Part shown: in pieces, positions 23,799-31,825 of the stretch
How positions within the stretch are numbered: the first letter of the stretch is position 1
How the letters are laid out: each line of letters begins with the position of its first letter
Origin: an uncultured Lachnospiraceae bacterium
GTDB taxonomy: Bacteria > Bacillota > Clostridia > Lachnospirales > Lachnospiraceae
Direction: 5' to 3'
NCBI GenBank assembly: GCA_910579225.1
Contig: CAJTTI010000001.1
Span: 62,001-126,000, forward strand
Length of the DNA stretch: 64,000 bases
The notes under the pieces: generated by a model
What the model was told of the DNA's origin: nothing
The model's input: the letters and a program-made list of their open reading frames with translations, nothing else
Databases searched by the model: none
Translations under genes and position numbers: made by a program

Positions 23799-25052
23799 AT
23801 GAGGTGGAAAAGAACAGGGTGCTTTCTTCTGGTGGCAGTTGTGTGGTTGACCGGGATCTCAGCATCGGCTACAAGTATCAAAAGCATACAGAACCAGAAG
23901 TCGCAGAATGAAAAAGAATTGAAAAATATACAGTCGCAGATCAGCGGTCTGGAAGGAAAGAAAAGTGCGCTCAGCAGCGAGGTGAACAGTCTGAACGACG
24001 AGCTGACAGAGACCCTTCTGAATATTGAGGTGCTGGAAGGCGACCTGGCAGATAAAGAGGTCCAGATACAGGAAGCGGAGATCGCCTACGAAGAGGCGAA
24101 GGCAACCGAAGAACGGCAGTATGAGGCTATGAAACTTCGGATTCAGTACCTTTATGAGTCCGGCAGCGCCAGCTATATGGAGATGCTTCTGACATCCGAC
24201 AGTGTGGCAGATTTGATGAATAAAGTAGATTATGCCGGAGAGCTGCAGGAATATGACAATCGGCTTTTGGATGCGTATAAAGCGGCAAAGCAGGCAGTGA
24301 TTGATCTGCAGAACCAACTGGCGGAAGAGAAGGAAGAGCTTTTGGAGATGGAAGCGCAGCTGGAGGAAGAGAAGGCGAACCTGGAAGCTGTGATAGCCAG
24401 GAAGAGAAGCGAAATAGCGAATTTTGACAGCCAGCTGAGCGCAGCGAGAGCAAAAGTCAGTGAATATCAGCAGAGAATCAAAGAACAGAACGCTCAGATT
24501 AAAAAGCTTCAGGAAGAGGCGGCGAGGGCGGCGGCAGCGGCGGCGAGAGCAGCGAAGAATTCCCAGAACAATCAGAGCAATTCGTCCGGCGGCTCCTCAT
24601 CCGGCGGCAGCAGCTCGGGCAGTTCCTCATCCGGCAGTAATGGTTCGTCCGGCAGTTCTTCATCCGGCAGCAATGGCACGTCCGGCGGTTCCTCATCTGG
24701 CGGCGGCAGTGGGCTTGGAAGCGCCATTGCTTCTTATGGACAGCAGTTTATCGGGTGTCCTTATGTGTTTGGCGGAAACAGCCTGACCAACGGAACAGAC
24801 TGCTCTGGGTTTGTGAATCTGGTACATGCCCACTTTGGGATCTCGGTGCCCAGACAGTCCGGCTCTCTGGCAGGCGGGGGCAGGGAAGTCAGCGATGCGG
24901 ACAAGCAGCCCGGAGACGTGGTCTGCTATTATGGACATGTGGGAATCTATGTGGGAAACGGGATGATCGTACATGCCAGTACAGAGAGATATGGGATACG
25001 GGTAAGCAGTATGTATTCCAGAAGTGTCCGCTGCATCAGACGTTACTGGTAG
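23799..25052 (+). CDS. Secreted coiled-coil NlpC/P60 peptidoglycan hydrolase
   Basis: A 417-residue secreted cell-wall endopeptidase. It comprises a signal peptide (MRWKRTGCFLLVAVVWLTG then SASA), a long CwlO/PcsB-type coiled coil (about residues 25-260, with an AALYESGSAS-like hinge read here as YLYESGSASYMEMLL), a 45-residue Ser/Gly-rich linker (about 262-308), and a C-terminal NlpC/P60 domain (about 310-417). The domain has the nucleophile in TDCSGFVNLVH, the catalytic His in GHVGIYVG and the third His in IVHAST. It probably cleaves the stem peptide and may be controlled by FtsEX-like factors through the coiled coil. The start at 23739 is rejected in favour of 23799, which has GGAGG 8 nt upstream. 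Confidence 0.9.
   Translation: MRWKRTGCFLLVAVVWLTGISASATSIKSIQNQKSQNEKELKNIQSQISGLEGKKSALSSEVNSLNDELTETLLNIEVLEGDLADKEVQIQEAEIAYEEAKATEERQYEAMKLRIQYLYESGSASYMEMLLTSDSVADLMNKVDYAGELQEYDNRLLDAYKAAKQAVIDLQNQLAEEKEELLEMEAQLEEEKANLEAVIARKRSEIANFDSQLSAARAKVSEYQQRIKEQNAQIKKLQEEAARAAAAAARAAKNSQNNQSNSSGGSSSGGSSSGSSSSGSNGSSGSSSSGSNGTSGGSSSGGGSGLGSAIASYGQQFIGCPYVFGGNSLTNGTDCSGFVNLVHAHFGISVPRQSGSLAGGGREVSDADKQPGDVVCYYGHVGIYVGNGMIVHASTERYGIRVSSMYSRSVRCIRRYW
24586..24712 (+). repeat. Tandem Ser/Gly-codon minisatellite in the hydrolase linker
   Basis: Degenerate repeats of about 15-30 nt built from TCCGGC, AGT/AGC and TCATCC codons encode alternating serine and glycine between the coiled coil and the NlpC/P60 domain. 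It is in frame throughout and likely to vary in copy number between strains. Confidence 0.8.
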
Positions 25053-25106
25053 CGGCTCCCAAAGTTCTGTAATTTGTGTAAAATTTATGAAAACTTAAAA
25101 AATGAA

Positions 25107-25135
25107 TTGACAAATAGAATTTCAATGTTTATCAT
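25107..25135 (+). promoter_or_regulatory. Sigma-A promoter of livK
   Basis: TTGACA (25107-25112), 17-nt spacer, TATCAT (25130-25135). The predicted start of transcription falls within the inverted repeat that follows. Confidence 0.75.
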
Positions 25136-25136
25136 G

Positions 25137-25166
25137 ATATCCGACACAGCAAAATGTGTCGGATAT
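25137..25166 (+). promoter_or_regulatory. Perfect 12-bp inverted repeat at the livK transcription start
   Basis: ATATCCGACACA (25137-25148), 6-nt loop GCAAAA, TGTGTCGGATAT (25155-25166). It begins 1 nt after the -10 element, so it is either an operator or a 5' mRNA stem-loop. It could also terminate upstream read-through, though its T tract is poor (TTAATTTA). Confidence 0.8.
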
Positions 25167-25197
25167 TTAATTTAGAGATAAAGAGGAGGAAATGATT

Positions 25198-26424
25198 ATG
25201 AAAAAGTTACTTTGCCTTGCAATGGCAGGTGCACTTGCTTTTTCCGTGGCAGCATGCGGAAGTCCCAACGAGACACCAGCAACAAATGACAGCAATACGG
25301 CTGCAGAAACACCAGAAGGAGCAGCAGAGGACGATGACGCGCAGGCAGCTCCGGCAGAAGGCGGCGTCCTGAAGATCGGCGGTATCGGCCCCACCACTGG
25401 TGGTGCGGCAGTGTACGGCCTGGCAGTTATGAATGCGGCAAATCTCGCGGTGGATGAGATTAATGCGGCAGGCGGTATCAATGGCATGCAGGTGGAATTC
25501 CAGTTTGAAGATGACGAGCATGATGCAGAGAAATCTGTCAATGCATATAATACCCTGAAAGACTGGGGAATGCAGATGCTGATGGGAACAGTTACTTCCA
25601 CTCCCTGTACTGCGGTAGTGGCTAAAAGCGCAGAAGACAATATGTTCCAGCTGACTCCGTCCGGATCTGCAGTGGAAAGTATAGCACAGCCGAATGCATT
25701 CCGTGTATGCTTCTCCGACCCGAACCAGGGAGCCGCATCTGCACAGTATATCGGAGAGAATAAAATTGCAACGAAAGTGGCTGTGATTTACGACAGTTCC
25801 GACGTATATTCCACAGGTATTTATGAGACTTTTGCAGCAGAGGCTGCCAATCAGGGAATTGAGATTGTAGCAGCTGAAGCATTTACTGCTGACAGCAAGA
25901 CGGATTTCTCCGTACAGCTTCAGAAGGCTAATGAGGCAGGCGCGGAGCTGGTATTCCTTCCGATCTATTACACGGAGGCTTCTATTATCCTGACCCAGGC
26001 ATCTAGTATGACGTTCGACCCGATTTTCTTCGGATGCGACGGTCTGGACGGACTTCTGGCGGTAGAGAATTTCGACACTTCCCTGGCAGAGGGCGTGATG
26101 CTTCTGACTCCGTTTGCAGCAGATGCAGACGATGAAGCGACCAAGAAATTTGTAACTACGTATCAGGAGAAATTCGGTGATGTTCCGAACCAGTTCGCGG
26201 CAGACGCATATGATGCAATCTATATTATCAAGGCAGCTGCTGAAAAGGCAGGAATCACTGCAGATATGAGCGCATCCGATATGTGTGAGGCGATGAAGAC
26301 AGCTATGACGGAGATTACGGTTAACGGGCTGACCGGCGAGGGAATCACCTGGTCCGCAGACGGCGAGCCGAGCAAAGAGCCAAAGGCAGTTGAGATTGCA
26401 GACGGCGCATATAAGGCAATGTAA
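25198..26424 (+). CDS. livK: Branched-chain amino-acid ABC transporter substrate-binding lipoprotein
   Basis: A 408-residue lipoprotein: signal MKKLLCLAMAGALAFSVAAC (lipobox VAAC), an acidic Ala/Thr/Glu-rich linker (about residues 21-50) and a type I periplasmic-binding fold. Family features are LKIGGIGPTTGGAAVYG (about 55-71), NLAVDEINAAGGINGMQVEF (about 81-100) and QFAADAYDAIYIIKAA near the C-terminus. The downstream livHMGF genes identify the system; leucine, isoleucine or valine are the likely ligands. The ATG at 25198 is preferred to 25192 because GGAGG is 8 nt upstream and the signal peptide begins there. A terminator separates it from livH, allowing more binding protein than permease. 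Confidence 0.93.
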   Translation: MKKLLCLAMAGALAFSVAACGSPNETPATNDSNTAAETPEGAAEDDDAQAAPAEGGVLKIGGIGPTTGGAAVYGLAVMNAANLAVDEINAAGGINGMQVEFQFEDDEHDAEKSVNAYNTLKDWGMQMLMGTVTSTPCTAVVAKSAEDNMFQLTPSGSAVESIAQPNAFRVCFSDPNQGAASAQYIGENKIATKVAVIYDSSDVYSTGIYETFAAEAANQGIEIVAAEAFTADSKTDFSVQLQKANEAGAELVFLPIYYTEASIILTQASSMTFDPIFFGCDGLDGLLAVENFDTSLAEGVMLLTPFAADADDEATKKFVTTYQEKFGDVPNQFAADAYDAIYIIKAAAEKAGITADMSASDMCEAMKTAMTEITVNGLTGEGITWSADGEPSKEPKAVEIADGAYKAM

Positions 26425-26462
26425 ATAAGGTCTTCCATTTTATGGAGAATAAATGTATGAAC

Positions 26463-26494
26463 AGAGGCGTTCCATTTAGGGACGCTTCTTTTTT
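26463..26494 (+). terminator. Terminator between livK and livH
   Basis: AGAGGCGTTCC (26463-26473) pairs fully with GGGACGCTTCT (26479-26489) including two G-U pairs, loop of 5, followed by a T run to 26494. Confidence 0.88.
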
Positions 26495-26526
26495 GTCCGA
26501 AAATCAGGAAAACCGGCATTGTCTGC

Positions 26527-26555
26527 TTGTGTTGATATTTAATTTATGATATACT
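26527..26555 (+). promoter_or_regulatory. Sigma-A promoter of livHMGF
   Basis: TTGTGT (26527-26532), 17-nt spacer ending in TGA, TATACT (26550-26555), giving a leader of about 65 nt before livH. Confidence 0.6.
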
Positions 26556-26626
26556 GTGCGGATAAGGCGGTCGAACCTCCGTCTGGTACAGACTGTCAGA
26601 TTACGATAAAAGAGGAGTTGAATGAG

Positions 26627-27508
26627 ATGAATTTCGTATCCTATCTGTTAAATGGTATCAGCCTGGGCAGCGTTTATGCGATTATTGCATTGGGATATAC
26701 GATGGTGTATGGAATCGCCAAGATGCTGAATTTTGCTCACGGTGATGTCATCATGATCGGGAGTTATGTGGCGTTTGTGGCGATCAACAGTATGGGACTG
26801 CCAGTCCCCCTGTCCATCCTGCTTTCCGTGATTGTCTGTACGGTGCTGGGAATGACCATAGAACGCGTGGCGTATAAGCCTCTTCGGCACGCTTCCAAGC
26901 TGGCAGTTCTGATCACAGCTATCGGGGCAAGCTATTTTCTGCAGAATGTAGCGCTCCTGATCTTCGGCGCCAATACCAAATCCTTTTCTTCGGTTGTGAA
27001 GATGCAGCCTCTGCAGCTGGCAGGGGGTCAGCTGAATATCTCGGGGGAGACCATGGTAACGGTCGCTGCCTGTATCGTGATTATGATCTGCCTGATGACA
27101 TTTATGAAATATTCCAAGGCGGGACATGCCATGCTGGCGGTTTCGGAGGACGGAGGCGCAGCTCAGTTGATGGGGATCAATGTCAATGGGACGATTGCTC
27201 TGACATTTGCCATCGGTTCGGCTCTGGCAGCTATTGCAGGCGTCCTTCTGTGTTCCGCATATCCTTCGCTGACTCCTTATACGGGAGCCATGCCGGGAAT
27301 CAAGGCGTTTGTGGCGGCAGTGTTCGGCGGGATTGGTTCCATACCCGGCGCATTTATCGGCGGGATTCTGCTGGGTGTGATAGAGATTCTGGGGAAAGCA
27401 TATATTTCTTCCCAGCTTGCGGATGCCATTGTGTTTGCCGTTCTGATCATAGTTCTTGTGGTGAAGCCCACAGGGCTTCTGGGGAAGCAGATTCAGGAAA
27501 AGGTGTAG
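26627..27508 (+). CDS. livH: Branched-chain amino-acid ABC transporter permease LivH
   Basis: A 293-residue polytopic permease of the LivH family. The opening LLNGISLGSVYAIIALGYTMVYG, with GIAKMLNFAHGDVIMIGSY following (about residues 8-48), is diagnostic. AFVAAVFGGIGSIPGAFIGG (about 225-244) is the conserved permease/ATPase coupling region. About eight hydrophobic segments are visible. The upstream frame from 26546 is rejected because GAGGAG lies 9 nt before this ATG and the family starts here. LivH pairs with LivM to form the membrane channel. Confidence 0.93.
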   Translation: MNFVSYLLNGISLGSVYAIIALGYTMVYGIAKMLNFAHGDVIMIGSYVAFVAINSMGLPVPLSILLSVIVCTVLGMTIERVAYKPLRHASKLAVLITAIGASYFLQNVALLIFGANTKSFSSVVKMQPLQLAGGQLNISGETMVTVAACIVIMICLMTFMKYSKAGHAMLAVSEDGGAAQLMGINVNGTIALTFAIGSALAAIAGVLLCSAYPSLTPYTGAMPGIKAFVAAVFGGIGSIPGAFIGGILLGVIEILGKAYISSQLADAIVFAVLIIVLVVKPTGLLGKQIQEKV

Positions 27509-27523
27509 GTGGAGGCAGAAGAG

Positions 27524-28588
27524 ATGAAGAAATTATCAAAGACGACAAAAAGCAGCCTGATTACATATGGTATCGTGGTTGCTGCATATCTGTTTTGTGA
27601 AATTTTCATGAGGAGTGGGCATATGTCCAGTCTCCTGAAAGGGATTCTGGTCCCACTGTGCGTATATGTGATTCTCGCCGTATCTTTGAACCTGACGGTA
27701 GGTATCCTGGGAGAGCTGAGTCTGGGACATGCAGGGTTTATGTGTGTGGGCGCTTTTGCCGGTGCGGTATTTTCCAAATGTACGGCGGAAGCCATCTCTG
27801 TATCGCTGCTCCGGTTCGGGCTGGCGCTGCTGGTCGGAGTAGTCTGCGCAGGGGTCTGCGGGGTACTGATTGGTATCCCGGTACTGAGGCTCAGAGGAGA
27901 TTATCTGGCCATTGTGACTCTCGCATTCGGCGAGATTATTAAGAACCTGGTCAATGTCGTCTATCTGGGACTTGACAAAAATGGTTTTCATCTGTCCATG
28001 AAAGATGCCATGTCTCTGAACATGGATCCGGAGGGCCAGATCATCATCAAAGGTGCTCAGGGAATCACAGGAACTCCTACAGATTCCAATTTTACTATCG
28101 GAGTGATTCTGGTACTAATTACTCTGGTTATTGTCACGAACCTGGTGCATTCCAGATCCGGAAGGGCTATTATGTCCATCCGTGATAACCGGATTGCAGC
28201 GGAGTCGATTGGTATTAATATTACGAAATACAAGATTCTGGCGTTCAGTATCTCGGCCGCCCTTGCCGGTGCTGCAGGCGTGCTGTACGCGCACAATCTG
28301 TCTACTTTAACCGCATTGCCCAAGAACTTCGGGTATAATATGTCCATTATGATTCTGGTGTTCGTGGTTCTGGGAGGGATTGGCAGTATTCGCGGTTCCA
28401 TGATCGCGGCAGTGGTATTGACGCTCCTGCCGGAGCTTCTGCGGTCGCTGAATGAATACCGGATGCTGATCTATGCGGTTGTCCTGATTGCAACCATGAT
28501 CTTTACCTGGAGTCCTGGCGCCATTGCGCTCCGGGAGCGGTATTCTCCAGCAAAACTGTTTCATAAGAGAGAAAAGGAGGTACAATAG
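27524..28588 (+). CDS. livM: Branched-chain amino-acid ABC transporter permease LivM
   Basis: A 354-residue permease partner of LivH with the family motifs LNLTVGILGELSLGHAGFMCVG (about residues 49-70, split around the glycine), GDYLAIVTLAFGEIIKNLVN (about 121-140), SIRDNRIAAESIGIN (about 217-231) and VFVVLGGIGSIRGSMIAA (about 280-297). Start at the ATG at 27524 with GGAGG 8 nt upstream; an in-frame GTG at 27509 would add five residues and lacks a site. It lies 15 nt after livH and 2 nt before livG. Confidence 0.93.
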   Translation: MKKLSKTTKSSLITYGIVVAAYLFCEIFMRSGHMSSLLKGILVPLCVYVILAVSLNLTVGILGELSLGHAGFMCVGAFAGAVFSKCTAEAISVSLLRFGLALLVGVVCAGVCGVLIGIPVLRLRGDYLAIVTLAFGEIIKNLVNVVYLGLDKNGFHLSMKDAMSLNMDPEGQIIIKGAQGITGTPTDSNFTIGVILVLITLVIVTNLVHSRSGRAIMSIRDNRIAAESIGINITKYKILAFSISAALAGAAGVLYAHNLSTLTALPKNFGYNMSIMILVFVVLGGIGSIRGSMIAAVVLTLLPELLRSLNEYRMLIYAVVLIATMIFTWSPGAIALRERYSPAKLFHKREKEVQ

Positions 28589-28590
28589 GC

Positions 28591-29355
28591 ATGTCGGTAT
28601 TGGAAGTAAAGAACCTGGGTATCTCCTTCGGCGGACTCCGCGCGGTGGACGATTTTCATCTGGAGATCAAGAAAGGCCAACTCTATGGCCTGATCGGTCC
28701 TAACGGAGCAGGGAAGACAACCGTCTTTAATATGTTGACTGGCGTCTATAAACCTACAGACGGTAAAATCTTGCTGGATGGAGAAGATATCACAGGGAAG
28801 AGTACAATCGAGATCAATAAAGACGGCATTGCCAGGACTTTTCAGAACATTCGCCTGTTCTCAGATCTGACGGTGCTGGATAACGTAAAAGCAGGACTTC
28901 ATAATCAGAAAGAATATATCTATTCTACAGTAACAGGTATTCTTCGCCTGCCCAGGTATTATCAGGCGGAGCGCGCCATGGATGAGCGTGCCATGGAACT
29001 TTTGAAAGTGTTCGATCTGGACGGAGAGGCGGCTTATCAGGCGTCCAATCTTCCTTATGGAAAACAGAGAAAGCTGGAGATAGCCCGGGCGCTTGCGACG
29101 AATCCGAAGCTTCTGTTGCTGGACGAACCGGCAGCCGGTATGAACCCCAATGAGACCCAGGAGCTGATGGATACCATCCGCTTTGTACGGGATGAATTCC
29201 ATATGACGATTCTGCTGATTGAACATGACATGAAGCTGGTGGCAGGAATCTGCGAGAAACTGACCGTACTGAACTTTGGACAGGTGCTGGCATGTGGGGA
29301 TACTTCGGAAGTGCTGAAGGATCCGAAGGTTATCACCGCATATCTGGGAGAATAG
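28591..29355 (+). CDS. livG: Branched-chain amino-acid ABC transporter ATP-binding protein LivG
   Basis: A 254-residue ABC ATPase with Walker A GPNGAGKTTVFNMLTG (about residues 36-51), Q-loop GIARTFQNIRLFSDLTVLDNV (about 80-100 in two runs), a family insertion before the signature (YIYSTVTGILRLPRYY), signature-like LPYGKQRKLEIARALATNP (about 153-171) and Walker B LLLLDEPAAGMNPNET. The PYGKQR signature variant and AAGMNP are typical of LivG. It is encoded between livM and livF with AAAGGAGG just before the start. Confidence 0.94.
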   Translation: MSVLEVKNLGISFGGLRAVDDFHLEIKKGQLYGLIGPNGAGKTTVFNMLTGVYKPTDGKILLDGEDITGKSTIEINKDGIARTFQNIRLFSDLTVLDNVKAGLHNQKEYIYSTVTGILRLPRYYQAERAMDERAMELLKVFDLDGEAAYQASNLPYGKQRKLEIARALATNPKLLLLDEPAAGMNPNETQELMDTIRFVRDEFHMTILLIEHDMKLVAGICEKLTVLNFGQVLACGDTSEVLKDPKVITAYLGE

Positions 29356-29367
29356 GGGGAACAACAG

Positions 29368-30078
29368 ATGGCAATGCTGGAGATTAAGGACCTGGAAGTC
29401 TATTATGGGATGATCCAGGCCATTAAAGGAATTTCCTTCGAAGTCAATGAGGGAGAGGTGATTGCGCTGATCGGGGCCAACGGAGCCGGTAAGACGACAA
29501 CGCTTCATACCATATCCGGGCTGATTGCGCCCAAAAAGGGTACTATTGTCTTTGAAGGGAAAGAGATTACGAAGATGCCGGCTCATAAGATCGTGTCTTG
29601 TGGTATGGCGCATGTACCAGAGGGAAGACGAGTATTTGCTTCTTTAAGCGTTCTGCAGAATCTGAAGCTGGGCGCCTACACCCGGAGCAGCAAGGAGGAG
29701 ATCGAGGAATCTCTGGAGATGGTGTATGCCAGATTTCCAAGGTTAAAAGAACGCAAGAATCAGCTGGCAGGCACACTCTCAGGAGGCGAACAGCAGATGC
29801 TGGCCATGGGTCGTGCTCTGATGTCCAAGCCGCGGATTATCCTGATGGACGAGCCGTCCATGGGTCTGTCGCCCATTTTTGTCAATGAGATCTTTGACAT
29901 TATCAGGCAGGTGAGCGCCGGAGGGACTACTGTGCTTCTGGTGGAACAGAACGCGAAGAAAGCGCTTTCCATTGCGGATCGCGGTTATGTACTGGAGACC
30001 GGAAAGATCGTGCTGACGGGCAAAGCAGAAGAGCTGCTGGATGACGAGTCGGTAAAGAAGGCGTATCTTGGAGAATAA
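29368..30078 (+). CDS. livF: Branched-chain amino-acid ABC transporter ATP-binding protein LivF
   Basis: A 236-residue ABC ATPase: LEVYYGMIQAIKGISFEV near the N-terminus, Walker A GANGAGKTTTLHTISGL (about residues 37-53), HVPEGRRVFASLSVLQNL (about 87-104), signature LSGGEQQMLAMGRALMSKP (about 137-155), Walker B IILMDEPSMGLSP and VEQNAKKALSIADRGYVLETG, all LivF hallmarks. It completes the livHMGF operon and pairs with LivG as the ATPase heterodimer. Confidence 0.95.
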   Translation: MAMLEIKDLEVYYGMIQAIKGISFEVNEGEVIALIGANGAGKTTTLHTISGLIAPKKGTIVFEGKEITKMPAHKIVSCGMAHVPEGRRVFASLSVLQNLKLGAYTRSSKEEIEESLEMVYARFPRLKERKNQLAGTLSGGEQQMLAMGRALMSKPRIILMDEPSMGLSPIFVNEIFDIIRQVSAGGTTVLLVEQNAKKALSIADRGYVLETGKIVLTGKAEELLDDESVKKAYLGE

Positions 30079-30137
30079 AGAAAGTCCTCTTGGGGCTTCA
30101 GATGATGTGAATGTTTGATTTTGGTTCACAAAAAAGT

Positions 30138-30165
30138 GGCGGCAGTTCTTTAAAAAACTGCCGCC
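30138..30165 (-). terminator. Terminator of the minus-strand SecB island, convergent with livF
   Basis: GGCGGCAGTT (30138-30147) / AACTGCCGCC (30156-30165), 8-nt loop. The A6 run just left of it gives a U tract on the minus strand, so it ends the island operon; for livF it offers only the hairpin. Confidence 0.85.
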
Positions 30166-30199
30166 GTATCTGTGTTTGGTTCTTCTCGAAGAAAGAAAC

Positions 30200-30613
30200 C
30201 TAATAACTGTCTGGCTTTTCAAGCATCTTGTTAATATTAAATGCGGGTAATACGACACATTCAACCCCCGGCTGCGCAGTCAACAGTGAAACTTCACTTC
30301 TTAAATATGGCATTAAAATTGCAATGGCATTTTTACTAACTAAATCTTTCTTTAGTTCCTGTGTAATATTCGGGTCATCCTCAATAGTAAAAAAACCTGT
30401 TAGACTAATTTCAAATGAATATTCGTCTGGTTTATTTCCATTCATAATTAAAGTGATTTTATATATCTCAGCATCTTGCCTTTGAGAAATATTTGACTGT
30501 ATTTTCAATTCGAGTTCTTTATCATTTTGGAAACCTGTCCTTTTAAACTCAATTTTGTCAAAGACAAGATTTTTCAATTTTAAAACGCTGTGTATATTAT
30601 CTTTGTTCTGCAT
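30200..30613 (-). CDS. SecB-like export chaperone, last gene of an AT-rich island
   Basis: A 137-residue protein resembling the SecB chaperone family. It has beta-strand-like alternation in the first 90 residues (VLKLKNLVFDKIEF, ELELKIQSNIS, IYKITLIMNG, YSFEISLTGFFTIEDD) and then the family's C-terminal helix pair ILMPYLRSEVSLLTAQPGVE followed by VVLPAFNINKML (about residues 99-131). This matches the SecB pattern of P-Y-R-E-x-x-S-x-L-T and L-P-x-x-N. Gram-positives usually lack SecB for export; SecB-like proteins in them mostly occur with toxin-antitoxin modules (TAC). The start at 30613 has AGAGGTG 5 nt upstream and lies 10 nt after the preceding gene; a start at 30634 would overlap it. Confidence 0.8.
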   Translation of the reverse strand: MQNKDNIHSVLKLKNLVFDKIEFKRTGFQNDKELELKIQSNISQRQDAEIYKITLIMNGNKPDEYSFEISLTGFFTIEDDPNITQELKKDLVSKNAIAILMPYLRSEVSLLTAQPGVECVVLPAFNINKMLEKPDSY

Positions 30614-30623
30614 AAATTCACCT

Positions 30624-31298
30624 CTATGCTGCATATGCTAAAATTTCCATCTCAGTTGACTTCCATTTTTCAGAATGTTCTTTTTCTGATATTGTCATAT
30701 TAAGCTTTAAAATATCATACATGCTCTCTTTATAATCAATATTTTTATTATCAAAGCCAATTGATATTTTCTGTTTTGACTGGCCTTTATAGGACTCTAC
30801 AAATTGTTTCATTAATTGGAGATTACAATCATAAACTTCACATAGAACTTTTTCGCTAAAATCGGTTGCAGATATTACTTTAAAGTTTCCTTTTGTCAAA
30901 AATTCTTTATCAAAGTTTTGAATATATGATGATATGTCATCTGTTAACACTTCAAAGCATGCACCTTCTTCTGGTAACACAGAATAATTTATTTCCTCCA
31001 CGGACTTGCGGATTACTATATCTGACTCGATTGTATCTCCAGATATAATTTCCCAGTAACTTTTTTGGTTTGTGAAAACACTACGCATAGATAATTTACC
31101 ATGCAATAAATTATATAAATCTATATCTGGAAGGTTAACAACAATATAATTTAGTTCCTCTATATCTGAACACAATACCGCATAATACTTCATCTTATCT
31201 TTGCACACAAAGAAGATCGGTATATCATTATAATCAACCAATACCTGTTCCAAATATAGTTTACTGTCTTCAACAAAAAAACATAATTCTTTATCCAT
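30624..31298 (-). CDS. DUF6575-like protein of unknown function (possible antitoxin or adaptor)
   Basis: A 224-residue soluble protein without signal or membrane segments. From memory its N-terminal 75 residues follow a DUF6575-like pattern: YLEQVLVDYNDIPIFFVC, YYAVLCSDIEELNYIVVNL and LYNLLHGKLSMRSVFTN (about 63-79). The remainder is acidic and ends in a lysine/glutamate-rich helix. Codon use is AT-rich, unlike neighbours. It lies between the 148-residue gene (4 nt away) and the SecB-like gene (10 nt), so the three are translated from one message. In toxin-antitoxin-chaperone operons the middle gene is the chaperone-dependent antitoxin; that role here is inference. Confidence 0.68.
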   Translation of the reverse strand: MDKELCFFVEDSKLYLEQVLVDYNDIPIFFVCKDKMKYYAVLCSDIEELNYIVVNLPDIDLYNLLHGKLSMRSVFTNQKSYWEIISGDTIESDIVIRKSVEEINYSVLPEEGACFEVLTDDISSYIQNFDKEFLTKGNFKVISATDFSEKVLCEVYDCNLQLMKQFVESYKGQSKQKISIGFDNKNIDYKESMYDILKLNMTISEKEHSEKWKSTEMEILAYAA

Positions 31299-31302
31299 CG
31301 TA

Positions 31303-31749
31303 TTATCCCTCTTCGATCTTAAAACTGCTTATATCAGCGTTTTCAAACAGCCACCAACAAACATGTTGCTCTTTAGCGTTTGTTTCCTGCGGTCCTCCTT
31401 CTTTATGTACCGTTCCTACTGCCATTTTCTTTTGGGGATTTGGAAACCGCATCTTTTGTTCCACTATTCTCCTGTCCAAAAAACTGGATACTCCATAATA
31501 ATGAGGATCCTTGCTCAGATCTTTTTTTATTCCTCTTGCGTTTTTTGGTGTTTTCTTTAATTCAAAATATGATTTAAAATCATCTGATTGTATGCATCTA
31601 TAATCATCTTTTTTGCGTTCAACTGCTCTGTATGTCAATATGGGTTCGTAATCAAACAGAGTTGCGTCAGGCAATTCAATCTCTCTCCTCAATAGTTTCT
31701 CTTTTAATACAGCAGGAAATTTCATGCATAATTCATCCTTTATTTGCAT
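31303..31749 (-). CDS. Unknown 148-residue protein, first gene of the SecB island (candidate toxin)
   Basis: A 148-residue soluble protein I cannot assign to a named family. Its pattern recalls a widespread small-protein family recognised by eye: TYRAVER (about residues 39-45), DDFKSYFELKKTP (56-68), YYGVSSF (84-90), then MAVGTVHKEG (109-118) and EQHVCWWLF (127-135). The YR, YYGVS and H-x-x-WW elements are the likely functional core; an arginine followed by a Ser-containing strand is also seen in ADP-ribosyltransferase toxins, but an ExE motif is not evident. GGAGG lies 6 nt before the ATG. It heads the operon, the usual toxin or effector position in TAC modules. Function is unproven. Confidence 0.68.
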   Translation of the reverse strand: MQIKDELCMKFPAVLKEKLLRREIELPDATLFDYEPILTYRAVERKKDDYRCIQSDDFKSYFELKKTPKNARGIKKDLSKDPHYYGVSSFLDRRIVEQKMRFPNPQKKMAVGTVHKEGGPQETNAKEQHVCWWLFENADISSFKIEEG

Positions 31750-31806
31750 TCTGTTCCTCCTCTTATGTATTATATATAAAAGTAGTCCTTATCATATTTT
31801 CTGGAA

Positions 31807-31825
31807 AATGTCAAGTCTTGACATT
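31807..31825. promoter_or_regulatory. Operator-like palindrome upstream of the SecB island
   Basis: Perfect 19-nt palindrome: AATGTCAAG, central T, CTTGACATT. The half-site ACTTGACATT recurs at 31868-31877. The palindrome contains TTGACA -35 hexamers in both directions: on the minus strand followed after 17 nt by TAAGGA toward the island, on the plus strand followed after 16 nt by TATAAC. A protein bound here would control both promoters. Confidence 0.7.
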
